Shown in pieces: positions 46,521-55,882 of a stretch of DNA of 64,000 nucleotides (its first letter is position 1; the number at the start of each line of letters is the position of its first letter). This DNA is from Thalassotalea litorea (GTDB taxonomy: Bacteria; Pseudomonadota; Gammaproteobacteria; Enterobacterales; Alteromonadaceae). The position numbers and the translations under genes are program-made. The stretch is from the NCBI RefSeq assembly GCF_005843925.1, contig NZ_VCBC01000010.1:124001-188000 (forward strand), in the 5' to 3' direction. The notes below the pieces were generated by a model. The model searched no databases. It was given only the letters and a program-made list of their open reading frames with translations, and was not told where the DNA came from.

Positions 46521-47693
46521 TTAACTTGTATTGGCGTTTGTACGTAAATTGCGGCGCCAATTAAAAATGCCTTGTTTAGCGGTTTGAATTCGACCGTTGA
46601 ACAAGGTCTTATCGACATCTCGCATCAGTTTTCTACGTTCAAAGTCAGTCTGGATTTTTTTCAGAGCTTTGAGGAGAACCTCATCATTGACCCGTTTCGC
46701 CTGCTCAATATTTTCTTTTAGAAATTGATAATCATGAATATCATAAAGTTTAATGTTTGCCAGTTGCGAGCGGGCAACATCATCGGTTAATGGTGGAAAC
46801 GTATCGACCTTTAGCTCCAGAGCCCTGAGGCTTGCCATGGTTCGTAAGCACTTTTCACATTTACCACAGTTATAGCCATCATCATGCCAGCAGACCCGCA
46901 ATATTTTTAAGCATTGGGGATCTTCTGCAATGGCACGAATTTTATCCAAACGTGAAGATTGTGCGCCATCGTGTACAATCCGGGTCTGCTGATTTCCCCA
47001 CAAGTGATCGCTAATATAGTTGGTACCGGACGGATAGATGTAGTCATAGCTCGACCCCGAAGCAATCAGGCATTTTCGGGCTCCAATGGCTAGCGCTATG
47101 CTGCTGAGGCCACCGCCACAACAGGCTCCCCATTTCACCCCAAAGTGATGCCCTAAGAAGCGCACATTCGAGATAATGGTGTGTAATGGTTTATTATATT
47201 GCTTAAGATATTCTCGATTTACGCGTGATGTTTCAGCGAATAGCGCATCATTTTCTAACTGCATATCAATGCCTTTTACAAACAGTAATGCATCAATATC
47301 TTGTTGATTGGTTAGAAACGTGTGGGAGCCATCGACGCCACCGGAGAAAAAACTGACTGTCTTGCAAAAATGGCTGGGAGCTTCTGCAACTGTACCGCCG
47401 TGAATATTAATCTTGTTGAGCTTGTAGCCAAGGTATTGTTCCCAGCGGCTGAAAATATCCTGAATTTTGTCAAGGTTCGTCAAAAGTTCAGGTGATATCT
47501 GCCATTCCTCATCAATGATAATATCTTCATTGAGGTACATGGCGCTAAGCAAACTGGCAGCAACGAAAGGATCGGCGCAAAGGCGGGGCTTAATGTCTAA
47601 AGGAAAGTCATAGTAGAGCTCGAAATCATTACACCAGCCAGTTAATTTGTATCCGGACTCAGATTCAGTCACTGCTAACTTGGAAATATGCAT
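46521..47693 (-). CDS. Uncharacterised PP-loop (ATP pyrophosphatase-like) protein
   Basis: A 390-residue protein. The segment SFFSGGVDGSHTF (residues 114-126) resembles the PP-loop of ATP pyrophosphatases such as QueC and asparagine synthetase, but the usual SGGVDS is SGGVDG at 117-122. A cysteine cluster, CWHDDGYNCGKCEKCLRTM (Cys268, 276, 279, 282), looks like the QueC-type zinc site. GSSYDYIYPSG...HLW between them is shared with a set of unnamed bacterial proteins. It may adenylate or thiolate a substrate that I cannot identify. It ends 11 bases from pepD (convergent) and its upstream neighbour yrfG is 97 bases away on the same strand. Confidence 0.75.
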   Translation of the reverse strand: MHISKLAVTESESGYKLTGWCNDFELYYDFPLDIKPRLCADPFVAASLLSAMYLNEDIIIDEEWQISPELLTNLDKIQDIFSRWEQYLGYKLNKINIHGGTVAEAPSHFCKTVSFFSGGVDGSHTFLTNQQDIDALLFVKGIDMQLENDALFAETSRVNREYLKQYNKPLHTIISNVRFLGHHFGVKWGACCGGGLSSIALAIGARKCLIASGSSYDYIYPSGTNYISDHLWGNQQTRIVHDGAQSSRLDKIRAIAEDPQCLKILRVCWHDDGYNCGKCEKCLRTMASLRALELKVDTFPPLTDDVARSQLANIKLYDIHDYQFLKENIEQAKRVNDEVLLKALKKIQTDFERRKLMRDVDKTLFNGRIQTAKQGIFNWRRNLRTNANTS

Positions 47694-47790
47694 AAGCTAT
47701 TGTCTTATTTTTCTATCTGGCTGGCGGTGATAATTTACCTGCGTGCCTGATGCGTTGTAAATTTTATGAGTATAAGACAGGAATGAGTTT

Positions 47791-48450
47791 TTAGCAGATA
47801 TCCGGGATAACTTCTTGATAATGCTCGATAGAAATAAATTCGCTTATGTCGTTACTGGGCAACTTGCTATCGGGATTCGCAATCGCCAATAAATTGGCGA
47901 TACCAAAGGTTTGCGCACTTTGTAATATTGGCAGGCTGTCATCCACAAATAAGGTTGTGGATATATCAAACTGTAAATGTTGTTGTAGGCGCTGCCATAA
48001 CAATTGCGACTCTTTCGTTACGCCAAATTGATGGGTGGAAATCAATTGATCAAAATAGGTATCTAAGCCGGTTCTTTCTATTTTCAATTGCAACGCAGCA
48101 GGATGAGCATTGGTAACCAAAATGACTTTTTTATTGGCTTTTTTTAACGCCACAAGAAAATCATGAGCATCGTCCCGCATTTGAATTAAATGCTGAACTT
48201 CTTTTTTTAATTCAACAATGGGAAGTTTGGTTTTTTCAGCCCAGTAATCGAGGCAGTACCAGTCAATCGTTCCTGCCACATCCTCATAGCCAGCCATCAG
48301 GAAGTTGTGGGCATCTTTTTTGCTTATCTCGTGATGTTGAGCATAGCGAAGAGGAAGGTGTTCTCGCCAGAAGTGATTATCAAAGTGCAAATCCAGCAAT
48401 GTGCCATCCATATCCAGCAGTACGGTATCAATTTTTGCCCAATCAAACAT
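47791..48450 (-). CDS. yrfG: HAD-family GMP/IMP nucleotidase YrfG
   Basis: A 219-residue HAD phosphatase. Motif I DTVLLDMDGTLLDLHFDNHFW is close to the N-terminus, motif II is ILVTNAHP, motif III Lys is in VTKESQLLW, and motif IV is TLFVDDSLPIL. The sequence tracks E. coli YrfG, a nucleotidase for GMP and IMP. It is divergent from nudE, its neighbour in many gammaproteobacteria, with 118 bases between them for two promoters. It may help in purine turnover. Confidence 0.9.
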   Translation of the reverse strand: MFDWAKIDTVLLDMDGTLLDLHFDNHFWREHLPLRYAQHHEISKKDAHNFLMAGYEDVAGTIDWYCLDYWAEKTKLPIVELKKEVQHLIQMRDDAHDFLVALKKANKKVILVTNAHPAALQLKIERTGLDTYFDQLISTHQFGVTKESQLLWQRLQQHLQFDISTTLFVDDSLPILQSAQTFGIANLLAIANPDSKLPSNDISEFISIEHYQEVIPDIC

Positions 48451-48568
48451 GGATTTGCCCTATAAAATCGTGTTTGGGCAGTATATTATAAACTCCAATC
48501 TTTTCACATTCGTTTTCCTGAGCTTAAACCTGAGCTTGGTGAATAACGGGTAGATAAGCCAAGTTTTC

Positions 48569-49141
48569 ATGATGGATAAATCTAAACATAAACAATTGCC
48601 CGAAATCGTGGCCTGCAAAGAAGTCGCCCGAAGCCGATTGGTTGCGGTGGAACAAGTGGATTTAAAATTTAGTAATGGTGCCGAGCGCTGCTTTGAGAAA
48701 ATTAAAGGTAGTGGTCAGGGAGCCGTGATGGTGGTGCCTTTGCTTGACGCGGATACTTTATTGCTCATCCGTGAATATTGTGCCGGAACTCATAATTATC
48801 AGCTAGGGTTTCCTAAAGGCTTAGTCGATCCTGGTGAACAACCACAGCAAGCCGCCAATCGTGAACTTCAAGAAGAAGTCGGCTTTGGCGCGCATGGCTG
48901 GACGCATTTGCATCAGGTATGTATGGCACCGGCATTCTTTAATGCGAAGATGGATATTTTTATTGCCAAAGATTTGTTTGCCAGTGTATTAGAAGGTGAT
49001 GAACCTGAACCTTTGGAAGTTGTGCAATGGCCATTGAGTGACTATAAGTCTTTATTAGCCCAAACAGATTTTACCGAAGCGCGCAGTATTGCCGCGTTAT
49101 TGTTGCTCAAGGATTTTCTCGAGGTACCTGATGACAAGTGA
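48569..49141 (+). CDS. nudE: ADP compounds hydrolase NudE
   Basis: Nudix hydrolase (190 residues) active on ADP-ribose, AP3A and NADH. The Nudix box GLVDPGEQPQQAANRELQEEVG spans about residues 90-111 and fits GX5EX7REUXEEXGU; the residues after it, FGAHGWTHLHQV, match NudE. The start used is the first ATG at 48569 (MMDKSK). It overlaps cysQ by 11 bases, so the two are cotranslated. In related genomes nudE and cysQ also lie together. Confidence 0.93.
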   Translation: MMDKSKHKQLPEIVACKEVARSRLVAVEQVDLKFSNGAERCFEKIKGSGQGAVMVVPLLDADTLLLIREYCAGTHNYQLGFPKGLVDPGEQPQQAANRELQEEVGFGAHGWTHLHQVCMAPAFFNAKMDIFIAKDLFASVLEGDEPEPLEVVQWPLSDYKSLLAQTDFTEARSIAALLLLKDFLEVPDDK

Positions 49142-49955
49142 TTTGTTGCAAATTGCAATTGATGCCGCATTAATGGCAGGCGAAAAAGTCATGGAAATCT
49201 ACCGAAATGGTGATTTCAGTCAATATCAGAAAGATGATTTAAGCCCTGTTACGTCTGCGGATATTGCCGCAAATCAGGTCATAATGGAACAACTGCAGCA
49301 GCTGACTCCGAATATCCCGGTAATATCCGAAGAAAGCGAGCTGCAAACATTATCACAACGAGGGGACTGGCAACGTTACTGGCTATTAGACCCGATTGAT
49401 GGCACCGGCGAGTTTATCGCTGGTAGTGGCGATTTTGCCGTGAACATTGCATTAGTGGTAGACGGTTGGCCGTATCTTGGCGTCATTCACGCGCCATCTC
49501 ATCAAAACACCTACTTTGCCGAAAAAGGCTATGGCTGTTTCAAAAGAGATGCAAGCGGAGTTGAAAATCAAATTCGCGTTGCTGATTACGACGGTGAGCG
49601 CCCTTTAAATATGGCAGTAAGTCGACGTCAGGCACTGAATAATGTAACGCAATATCTTTTTGCGAATGTCTCCTTTGTGAACATTCCTTTTGGCAGTTGC
49701 TCATTGAAAAGTTGTTTAATTGCGGAAGGTATCGCGGATTTTTATATCCGTACCGGACCTACCGGCGAGTGGGATACCGGCGCGAGCCAGATTATCCTCG
49801 AAGAGGCAGGGGGGACAATCCTGGACAGTGAGTTCAACCCATTAAGCTACAATAAGCGGGAAAGCTTAATGAATCCCGATTTTATCGCCATGGGTAATCA
49901 ACAGATACCTTGGCAGGATATTGTTAAACCCTATCGATGCCAACGAGACTATTAA
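49131..49955 (+). CDS. cysQ: 3'(2'),5'-bisphosphate nucleotidase CysQ
   Basis: Removes the 3'-phosphate from PAP (3'-phosphoadenosine 5'-phosphate), a by-product of sulfate assimilation. The 274-residue inositol-monophosphatase-fold protein has the metal motifs EESE (early), DPIDGTGEF and WDTGASQIILEEAGG, the last the family signature. The ATG at 49131 is used; a frame open further upstream lies within nudE. It follows nudE with an 11-base overlap. Recycling PAP also matters for cofactor A-derived phosphopantetheine reactions. Confidence 0.95.
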   Translation: MTSDLLQIAIDAALMAGEKVMEIYRNGDFSQYQKDDLSPVTSADIAANQVIMEQLQQLTPNIPVISEESELQTLSQRGDWQRYWLLDPIDGTGEFIAGSGDFAVNIALVVDGWPYLGVIHAPSHQNTYFAEKGYGCFKRDASGVENQIRVADYDGERPLNMAVSRRQALNNVTQYLFANVSFVNIPFGSCSLKSCLIAEGIADFYIRTGPTGEWDTGASQIILEEAGGTILDSEFNPLSYNKRESLMNPDFIAMGNQQIPWQDIVKPYRCQRDY

Positions 49956-50002
49956 TCGCAATTACATATATCGCCCGCCTTCAGCCGATTATGGAGAAAA
50001 CT

Positions 50003-50611
50003 ATGCTCAATCTTAATTTGAAAAAAACAATGTTATCTTTCACCTTGATCACTGCATTAGGGACGTTTGGTGCGATACCTGCAAAGGCGGCCTGGCAATC
50101 TGTTGAACACGCATCGTCGCTCAGCTTTATTAGCATTAAGAAAAATGCAATTGCTGAGACTCATGAGTTTAAAAACTTCGAGGCCAACGTCAATGATAGC
50201 GGTGAAGTGACAGTGAAAATTGACCTGACCTCGGTCAACACAGGGATTGATATTCGTGATAATCGTATGCAGGAAATGCTATTTGAAACGTCAAAATTTT
50301 CCGAAGCGGTATTAACTGCCACGCTACCCAATGGTTTACTGGCGTCTTTGGTTCCGGGGGAAATGAAACAGTTTAACCTCGATGGTAAGCTGGAATTGCA
50401 TGGTCAGGCACGAATGGTGACGATTTCCTGTGCCGTGTTTATGGAAGCAAAGGATAAATTAGTGGTAACATCGACTCAGCCCACCGTGATTCAGGCAGCG
50501 GAATTTTCGCTATTGGATGGTATCAAGCAGTTAGCGGATATCGCAGGTTTAGATGCCATCGCCAGCGCGATACCGGTTTCGTTTGTATTGACTCTCGAAG
50601 ACATGAAATAG
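50003..50611 (+). CDS. YceI-like periplasmic protein
   Basis: A 202-residue exported protein from the ATG at 50003; GGAG lies six bases ahead. A signal peptide covers about 1-29 (cleavage near AKA-AW). The mature part, KAAWQSVEHASSLSFISIKKNAIAETHEFKNFEANVND, followed by VDLTSVNTGIDIRDNRMQEMLFETSKF, is the YceI barrel (lipocalin-like fold that binds isoprenoid-type molecules). Such proteins often lie near quinone or stress genes. Its partners here are cysQ (48 bases before) and the convergent yheU. Ligand unknown. Confidence 0.85.
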   Translation: MLNLNLKKTMLSFTLITALGTFGAIPAKAAWQSVEHASSLSFISIKKNAIAETHEFKNFEANVNDSGEVTVKIDLTSVNTGIDIRDNRMQEMLFETSKFSEAVLTATLPNGLLASLVPGEMKQFNLDGKLELHGQARMVTISCAVFMEAKDKLVVTSTQPTVIQAAEFSLLDGIKQLADIAGLDAIASAIPVSFVLTLEDMK

Positions 50612-50639
50612 TGTCTTAAGTGATAACGTCAGTTTTCGC

Positions 50640-50879
50640 TTAGGAGGGATTAGATGCCGATTGTTGTTGAAACTGTTCGGCGAGCATAATATTGACGGTT
50701 TCATACGCTTCAGAAAATACAATGACTAATCGCCCCGACTTTAGCTGCGCCTGGATCTGTAAAACTTTTTGCTGATGGGAATATTCCTGCAATCCATAAT
50801 CCGTCCCCTCTCTTAGAATGAACTCATCAATGATGGCGAGCAATGTCTCTTGTTGCAATTGTTCTACGGGGATTATCAT
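50640..50879 (-). CDS. yheU: YheU-family protein (UPF0270)
   Basis: Small 79-residue cytoplasmic protein of unknown function. It begins [29 protein letters not shown], near-identical in pattern to E. coli YheU ([28 protein letters not shown]), and ends with [11 protein letters not shown]. It lies 23 bases downstream of yheT on the same strand, the conserved yheT-yheU pair. No catalytic residues are evident. Confidence 0.93.
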   Translation of the reverse strand: [79 protein letters not shown]

Positions 50880-50902
50880 GTCTGTCTCAGTCCTTTATGG
50901 TT

Positions 50903-51877
50903 TTATTCAAAATGTTCGCCAATGTGATCCAGTACCCGTTCTTCCAGCCAGTACATCGGTTTAAACGGATTCGTTCCGGCAATGAAGCCAACATGCCCAC
51001 CGTATTTACTGACTTCTAACGTGAGGTTGGGATTGCTGACATCCATCTCCATAATATGATCATTGCACAGAAAGGGGTCGTCCTGAGCGTGCAGTATTAA
51101 TGTAGGGCGGTTGATGCGGTCCAGTACGAAGATACCGCTAGCTTTTTCATAGTAGTCATTGGCATCTTTAAAACCATTTAAGGGTGCGGTGATTTTCTGA
51201 TCAAACTCATGGATCGAGGTGATTGCCTTTAATTCTTGATGATCAATATGCTTAATCAGTTTCATCGTCACTTTCTCTGAAGTACTGTCTTTTAGCATAT
51301 CGACCAAATACTTTTGGTATATCTTGGAAAAACCGATGTCGATTTGCTGTGCGCAACTGGCTAAATGCAAGGGGGCACAGATCACAACGGCACTTCGATA
51401 GATTGGCGCTGGATCTTCAGCTAAGTATTTAGCGAGTACGTTGCCACCTAATGAAAATCCTAAAATACCATGCTGGCGCTCAGGAAATCGTTGTTGCAGC
51501 CATTGGGTAATAAAATGTACATCATCGGTAGCACCGGAGTGATAGGACTGGGCATGACGATTTGGACGCCCACTACAACCGCGAAAGTGCATTAATAAAC
51601 CGACCCATCCACGTTGCTTGATCGCATTCATCATGCCTTTGGCGTAATGACTGTTGATGGAGCCTTCTAAACCGTGCAAGACCAAAACAATGGGTTTATC
51701 CGGTGAATTTTGTGGATCTTCTGTCCATACCAGATCTAAGAAGTCGCCATCGCTCAACTCAATGGTTTCTTCTACCACTTGTATGGATTGCTTTCTTCTT
51801 AATATTTTTGCCGCCATGGTCTGTAGGTGGCGGTTCTTTAGCCACCAAGCGGGTTTGAAATTACTGAATTTACTCAT
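50903..51877 (-). CDS. yheT: YheT-family alpha/beta hydrolase
   Basis: A 324-residue soluble hydrolase. The opening FKPAWWLKNRHLQTMAAKILRRK is characteristic of YheT; the oxyanion segment is LVLHGLEGSINSHYAKGM, the nucleophile Ser lies in GILGFSLGGNVLAKYL, Asp in ILHAQDDPFLC, and His near KYGGHVGFI. E. coli YheT is a putative esterase; the substrate is not established. It is cotranscribed with yheU. Upstream, the 310 bases to yghU hold no gene. Confidence 0.93.
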   Translation of the reverse strand: MSKFSNFKPAWWLKNRHLQTMAAKILRRKQSIQVVEETIELSDGDFLDLVWTEDPQNSPDKPIVLVLHGLEGSINSHYAKGMMNAIKQRGWVGLLMHFRGCSGRPNRHAQSYHSGATDDVHFITQWLQQRFPERQHGILGFSLGGNVLAKYLAEDPAPIYRSAVVICAPLHLASCAQQIDIGFSKIYQKYLVDMLKDSTSEKVTMKLIKHIDHQELKAITSIHEFDQKITAPLNGFKDANDYYEKASGIFVLDRINRPTLILHAQDDPFLCNDHIMEMDVSNPNLTLEVSKYGGHVGFIAGTNPFKPMYWLEERVLDHIGEHFE

Positions 51878-52187
51878 GGATGCCTTAATTTTATAACGCC
51901 GGAAATTATAAACCGATTAGGTTAAAGCTCCAATGTTTTGATCGTGGAAGTTCACTGGTAGGAGTTGAATATTGTTTGTTAATGTAATGTTGGTCTTGGT
52001 TTAATCAGTGCTAAAACTAGAATTTTCGACACTTTAATCGAAAATCTGCCATGTTCCGTATATCTCACTGAGTAGTATTTCTCACCGATATTCTCGGCCA
52101 TCAACGTCGCTTAATTTGTATTACGTGTGGGAAAGAAAATATTACCTAGAATTTAGCATGGCCTCAAAAAAGACAATGGAGATAATT
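51878..52187. other. Divergent promoter region between yheT and yghU
   Basis: About 310 bases without a gene. The region is AT-rich and includes an 8-bp inverted repeat ATTTTCGA ... TCGAAAAT (near 52021-52045). It must carry the promoters of yheT (minus) and yghU (plus). Nothing else recognisable is seen. Confidence 0.4.
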
Positions 52188-53048
52188 ATGAGTGATAACG
52201 CGTTTCAACCGCCGAAAGTGTGGACTTGGGATACGGCCAGTGGTGGTAAGTTTGCCAATATTAACCGACCCATAGCCGGTGCAACTCACAACAATGCATT
52301 ACCGGTAGGTAATCATCCATTTCAACTTTATTCACTGGCAACGCCAAATGGCGTAAAAATTACGATTATGTTTGAAGAGCTATTGGCAAAAGGTTACGTA
52401 GACGCCGAATACGATGCCCATTTGATCGAAATTTCTGAAGGTGATCAGTTCAGCTCGGGCTTTGTTGACATTAATCCAAACTCTAAAATTCCAGCGCTAT
52501 TGGATAAACGTGGTGAAGAGGATGTTCGCATTTTCGAATCAGGTGCTATTTTGATGCATCTGGCGGAAACGTTTGGTGAGTTCTTACCTAATAGTGGCGC
52601 AACTAGAGCCGAGTGCCTGTCTTGGTTATTCTGGCAAGTTGGTAGCGGTCCATTCTTAGGTGGTGGTTTCGGTCATTTTTATGCCTACGCCCCCGAAAAA
52701 TATGAATATCCTATTAATCGCTTTGCCATGGAAGCAAAACGCCAACTCAGTGTTTTAGATATTCATCTGGCTGAAAATACCTATATGTGTGGAGACGAGT
52801 ATACCATTGCCGATATGGCGATTTGGCCCTGGTATGGGGCTTTAGTGTTAGGCCGTTTATACGATGCGGCGGAATTCTTATCGGTTGATGAATATAAGAA
52901 TGTAATACGATGGGCTAAAGCTATTGATGAAAGGCCTGCGGTGATCCGTGGCCGCAAAGTGAATCGCACCTGGGGCGAAGCCCATGAGCAGTTACCGAAT
53001 CGTCATGATGCCTCAGATTTTGATATGTTGACACAGCGCCAGGACTAG
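52188..53048 (+). CDS. yghU: Glutathione S-transferase-like reductase YghU
   Basis: Nu-class glutathione transferase (286 residues) with glutathione-disulfide reductase and hydroperoxide activity. The start is ATG at 52188 (MSDNAFQPPKVWTWD), with GGAG correctly placed; an upstream start adds an unlikely 24 residues. The thioredoxin-fold half has SLATPNGVKITIMFEELLAKG and NPNSKIPALLDKRG; the helical half has FLGGGFGHFYAYAPEKYEYPINRFAMEAKRQL. Sequence tracks E. coli YghU. It should help keep thiol balance under oxidative stress. Confidence 0.96.
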   Translation: MSDNAFQPPKVWTWDTASGGKFANINRPIAGATHNNALPVGNHPFQLYSLATPNGVKITIMFEELLAKGYVDAEYDAHLIEISEGDQFSSGFVDINPNSKIPALLDKRGEEDVRIFESGAILMHLAETFGEFLPNSGATRAECLSWLFWQVGSGPFLGGGFGHFYAYAPEKYEYPINRFAMEAKRQLSVLDIHLAENTYMCGDEYTIADMAIWPWYGALVLGRLYDAAEFLSVDEYKNVIRWAKAIDERPAVIRGRKVNRTWGEAHEQLPNRHDASDFDMLTQRQD

Positions 53049-53080
53049 TCTGGCACTATGGCGATGTTTTACCCTAGGAG

Positions 53081-53482
53081 TTATTCGTCGGATACCGCCA
53101 GTGGTCGTGAGATAGGCTGGTAAAGTTCGAAATTGAACTTTGCCATATCGTAGTCATCGTAATATTCAGCGACACGGATTAGAGAGCACTCAATATCGCT
53201 GATTTGATATTGGTATGATTGCAGGTAAGCTTCTCTGGTGAGGGCTAATCGTTCAAGTTCGTCAAGATTAATGTGAAGCTTATTATGGATCAGAGAGTCT
53301 AGATCCGTTTTTGGGGCGTATTCTACCTCCCCCTCCTGACGGCATTGCTTCGCAACGTATGTTAATACCTGGAAAGCCTGTAGCGCGTCAAAGGCTGAGC
53401 TAATCGCATTTCTTTCGATGGCGTCGTAGGGTGCGCTTGTCGCCATGCTCGAAAATGCGGTGAGCAGCAAAAGCTTTTTCAT
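53081..53482 (-). CDS. Uncharacterised exported protein
   Basis: A 133-residue protein with a clean signal peptide (MKKLLLLTAFSSMATSA, cleavage near 17). The mature part is acidic and mainly helical with two widely separated Cys (Cys47 in AKQCRQEG and Cys99 or so in DIECSLIR), which could form a disulfide in the periplasm. No family is recognised. It converges on yghU and follows yheS on the same strand. Confidence 0.65.
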   Translation of the reverse strand: MKKLLLLTAFSSMATSAPYDAIERNAISSAFDALQAFQVLTYVAKQCRQEGEVEYAPKTDLDSLIHNKLHINLDELERLALTREAYLQSYQYQISDIECSLIRVAEYYDDYDMAKFNFELYQPISRPLAVSDE

Positions 53483-53537
53483 TGTTTAAATCCTATTTGT
53501 TTTTATTTTTTACTGCAGCATATTGCGCTAGCATATT

Positions 53538-55433
53538 TTACTCAGTTATTTCTTCTATTTGCTCTAACAATTCCATCCATTGCTCTTCGGCGGTTTCAAT
53601 GTTTGGCTTAAGTTTGCCCTGATGTTGCAGTAGCTCTGCAAGATGAGCCTTGTTCTCGGCATCGTAGGTCTCGCTTAATGCGAGTTGTTGTTCAATATCA
53701 TCTAACTGGCCTTGCCATTGTTCGATTTGCTGTTCCAGTTTGTCGGCTTGCTTCTTTAGCGGAGCTGCTTTTTTGCGAAGCTCAGCCTGTTGCCGGCGTT
53801 GTTCTTTTTTATCAACCTTGGGAAGCTCTTTGTCGACTTTGCTTTCTTGCTTTGCTGCTTTCTTGTCGTCATCTAACCAACGCTGATAATCATCGATATC
53901 GCCGCTAAATGGCTCTACCTTGCCGTTCCCGACCAGATAAAATTCATCAACACAAGATTCCAGCAAGAACCTATCATGGGCAATCAAAATAATCGCACCA
54001 TCAAATTCCTGTAATGCCATGACCAGAGCCTGACGCATCTCAATATCTAAATGGTTGGTTGGTTCATCGAGTAAGAGTAATTGCGGTTTTTGTAAGACAA
54101 TCATCGCCAGTACCAGTCGTGCTTTTTCACCACCGGACATAGTATTGATTTGCCCTAATGCCTGATCGCCACTAAAGCCAAACCGACCTAAATGATTGCG
54201 ACCTTCTAAATCCGTCATGTCAGGGTGTGTCAGCAATAATTGATTTAATGGCGTTGAATCTAAGGACAATTGCTCAAGTTGATGTTGAGAAAAATAACCA
54301 ATGGTTAGTTCTTGCGCGCAAAATCTGGTGCCACAATTGAGGGCCAGTTCACCCGCCAAAGATTTAATTAATGTTGATTTACCGGCGCCATTACGACCCA
54401 GCAGGCCAATACGAGAACCCGGCACCAGGTTTATTTTTACATCTTCTAATATGGTTGTCTCAGGGCCATAACCACAGTTGCTCTTTTCTAATGTCAACAA
54501 AGGGTAAGGCATGTAATCTGGGTTAATAAAGCGAAACTGAAATTGGCTGTCTACGTGCGCGGGCATTAAATCCGGCAATTTTTGTAGACGTTTTAATCGG
54601 CTTTGAGCCTGCTTGGCTTTACTGGCCTTAGCGCGAAAACGGTCAACGAACGAGGTTAAATGCTTTACCTCTCGTTGCTGCTTTTGATACATGGCTTCTT
54701 GTTGGGCCAATTGTTCCGCTCGCTGACGCTCAAAGCTGGTGTAGTTACCGCTATATAAACGCGCTTTGCGATGTTCAATATGCAAGGTTTGGTTGATGAC
54801 ATTATCAAGAAAATCTCGATCATGGGATATCAGTACTAAGGTACCGGTATACCGTTTTAACCAGCGCTGTAACCACAAAACTGCATCCAAATCCAAATGG
54901 TTAGTTGGCTCATCGAGCAACATCAAATCCGCACGACTAATAAGAGCCTGAGCCAGGTTTAAACGCATTCGCCAGCCTCCGGAAAAGCTGCTGACTGGGT
55001 CCTGTAATTGCTCCTGCATAAAACCCAGGCCGTGCAGCAGTTCACCGGCGCGTGCGTCGAGACTATAACCCTGAATCACGTCGATTTGATTTAAAATTTC
55101 CGCTTCTCGACTACCGTCATTCTTGGCTCTGGCTTGCTCAAGTTTGTGTTCTAACGCGCGATATTCGGTATCGCCATCGATAACATAATCAAGAGCGGAC
55201 TGAGATAATGCCGGAGTTTCCTGTTTTACCGTAGCAATTTGCCAACCACCTGGCATTTCCAAGGTTCCCTGATCGATGCCAAGATTTCCGGTTAGAGCCG
55301 CGAAAAAGGAAGATTTCCCGCAACCATTAGCGCCAACCAATCCAACCTTGTGTCCAGGGTGGATACGAAAACTGGCATCCTGAAACAGTGGGTTGACGCC
55401 TCGGGCGAGAGTAAGGTTGTTGGCATTGATCAA
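53538..55433 (-). CDS. yheS: ABC-F type ATPase YheS
   Basis: A 631-residue soluble ABC-F protein with two ATPase domains and no membrane segments. First domain: Walker A GLVGANGCGKSSFF (about 33-46), signature SSFSGGWRMRLNLAQAL, Walker B LMLLDEPTNHLDLDAVLWL. An intervening helical linker (about 240-300, with RAKASKAKQAQSRLKRL) precedes the second domain (GLLGRNGAGKSTLIKSL; NTMSGGEKARLVLAMIVLQKP; LLLDEPTNHLDIEMR). A charged coiled-coil C-terminal tail of about 100 residues follows. ABC-F proteins bind the ribosomal E site and rescue translation arrests. Confidence 0.96.
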   Translation of the reverse strand: MINANNLTLARGVNPLFQDASFRIHPGHKVGLVGANGCGKSSFFAALTGNLGIDQGTLEMPGGWQIATVKQETPALSQSALDYVIDGDTEYRALEHKLEQARAKNDGSREAEILNQIDVIQGYSLDARAGELLHGLGFMQEQLQDPVSSFSGGWRMRLNLAQALISRADLMLLDEPTNHLDLDAVLWLQRWLKRYTGTLVLISHDRDFLDNVINQTLHIEHRKARLYSGNYTSFERQRAEQLAQQEAMYQKQQREVKHLTSFVDRFRAKASKAKQAQSRLKRLQKLPDLMPAHVDSQFQFRFINPDYMPYPLLTLEKSNCGYGPETTILEDVKINLVPGSRIGLLGRNGAGKSTLIKSLAGELALNCGTRFCAQELTIGYFSQHQLEQLSLDSTPLNQLLLTHPDMTDLEGRNHLGRFGFSGDQALGQINTMSGGEKARLVLAMIVLQKPQLLLLDEPTNHLDIEMRQALVMALQEFDGAIILIAHDRFLLESCVDEFYLVGNGKVEPFSGDIDDYQRWLDDDKKAAKQESKVDKELPKVDKKEQRRQQAELRKKAAPLKKQADKLEQQIEQWQGQLDDIEQQLALSETYDAENKAHLAELLQHQGKLKPNIETAEEQWMELLEQIEEITE

Positions 55434-55613
55434 GGTGAACTTCCTTTATGGTGTTAATCATTAAAACTGCACTGGTGTTTATTCCAATGTAAATGGATAC
55501 GTGGTCGATGCCAGAGTCATTCTAAATATTCACTGAATGGGTGGCTACATATCGTAATTAGTACAAATTGCGAGTAAAATAACGCGCTTGAGCAGTTTAC
55601 CTTTGAATGTTAA

Positions 55614-55808
55614 ATGAAGAAACGATTTATTGCCGGTGCCGTGTGCCCAAAATGTAAAAGCCTGGATACGATGGCATTGACCAAAAGCGATGGTGTAGAA
55701 CAGGTCACTTGTGTCAGTTGTGGTATGCAAATGACACAGCCTGAAGAACAAGTCGCATCCGATGTTCGTCAGCAAGAACAGGTTATTGGTGTATTTAAGC
55801 CAGAATAG
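55614..55808 (+). CDS. yheV: YheV-family putative zinc-ribbon protein
   Basis: A 64-residue protein starting MKKRFIAGAVCPKCKSLDTMAL with two CxxC pairs (Cys11/14 and Cys33/36, VTCVSCGMQM) that should bind one zinc; it ends EQVIGVFKPE. This matches E. coli YheV over its length. Function unknown. It is divergent from yheS with 180 bases between them, and convergent with slyX (75 bases). Confidence 0.92.
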   Translation: MKKRFIAGAVCPKCKSLDTMALTKSDGVEQVTCVSCGMQMTQPEEQVASDVRQQEQVIGVFKPE

Positions 55809-55882
55809 CGCTTCACCTATAACCCAAAACCCGAAATATGCGAATTACTGGCAGCTAACGTCTGTGGTCCGGTGTGATGTGC

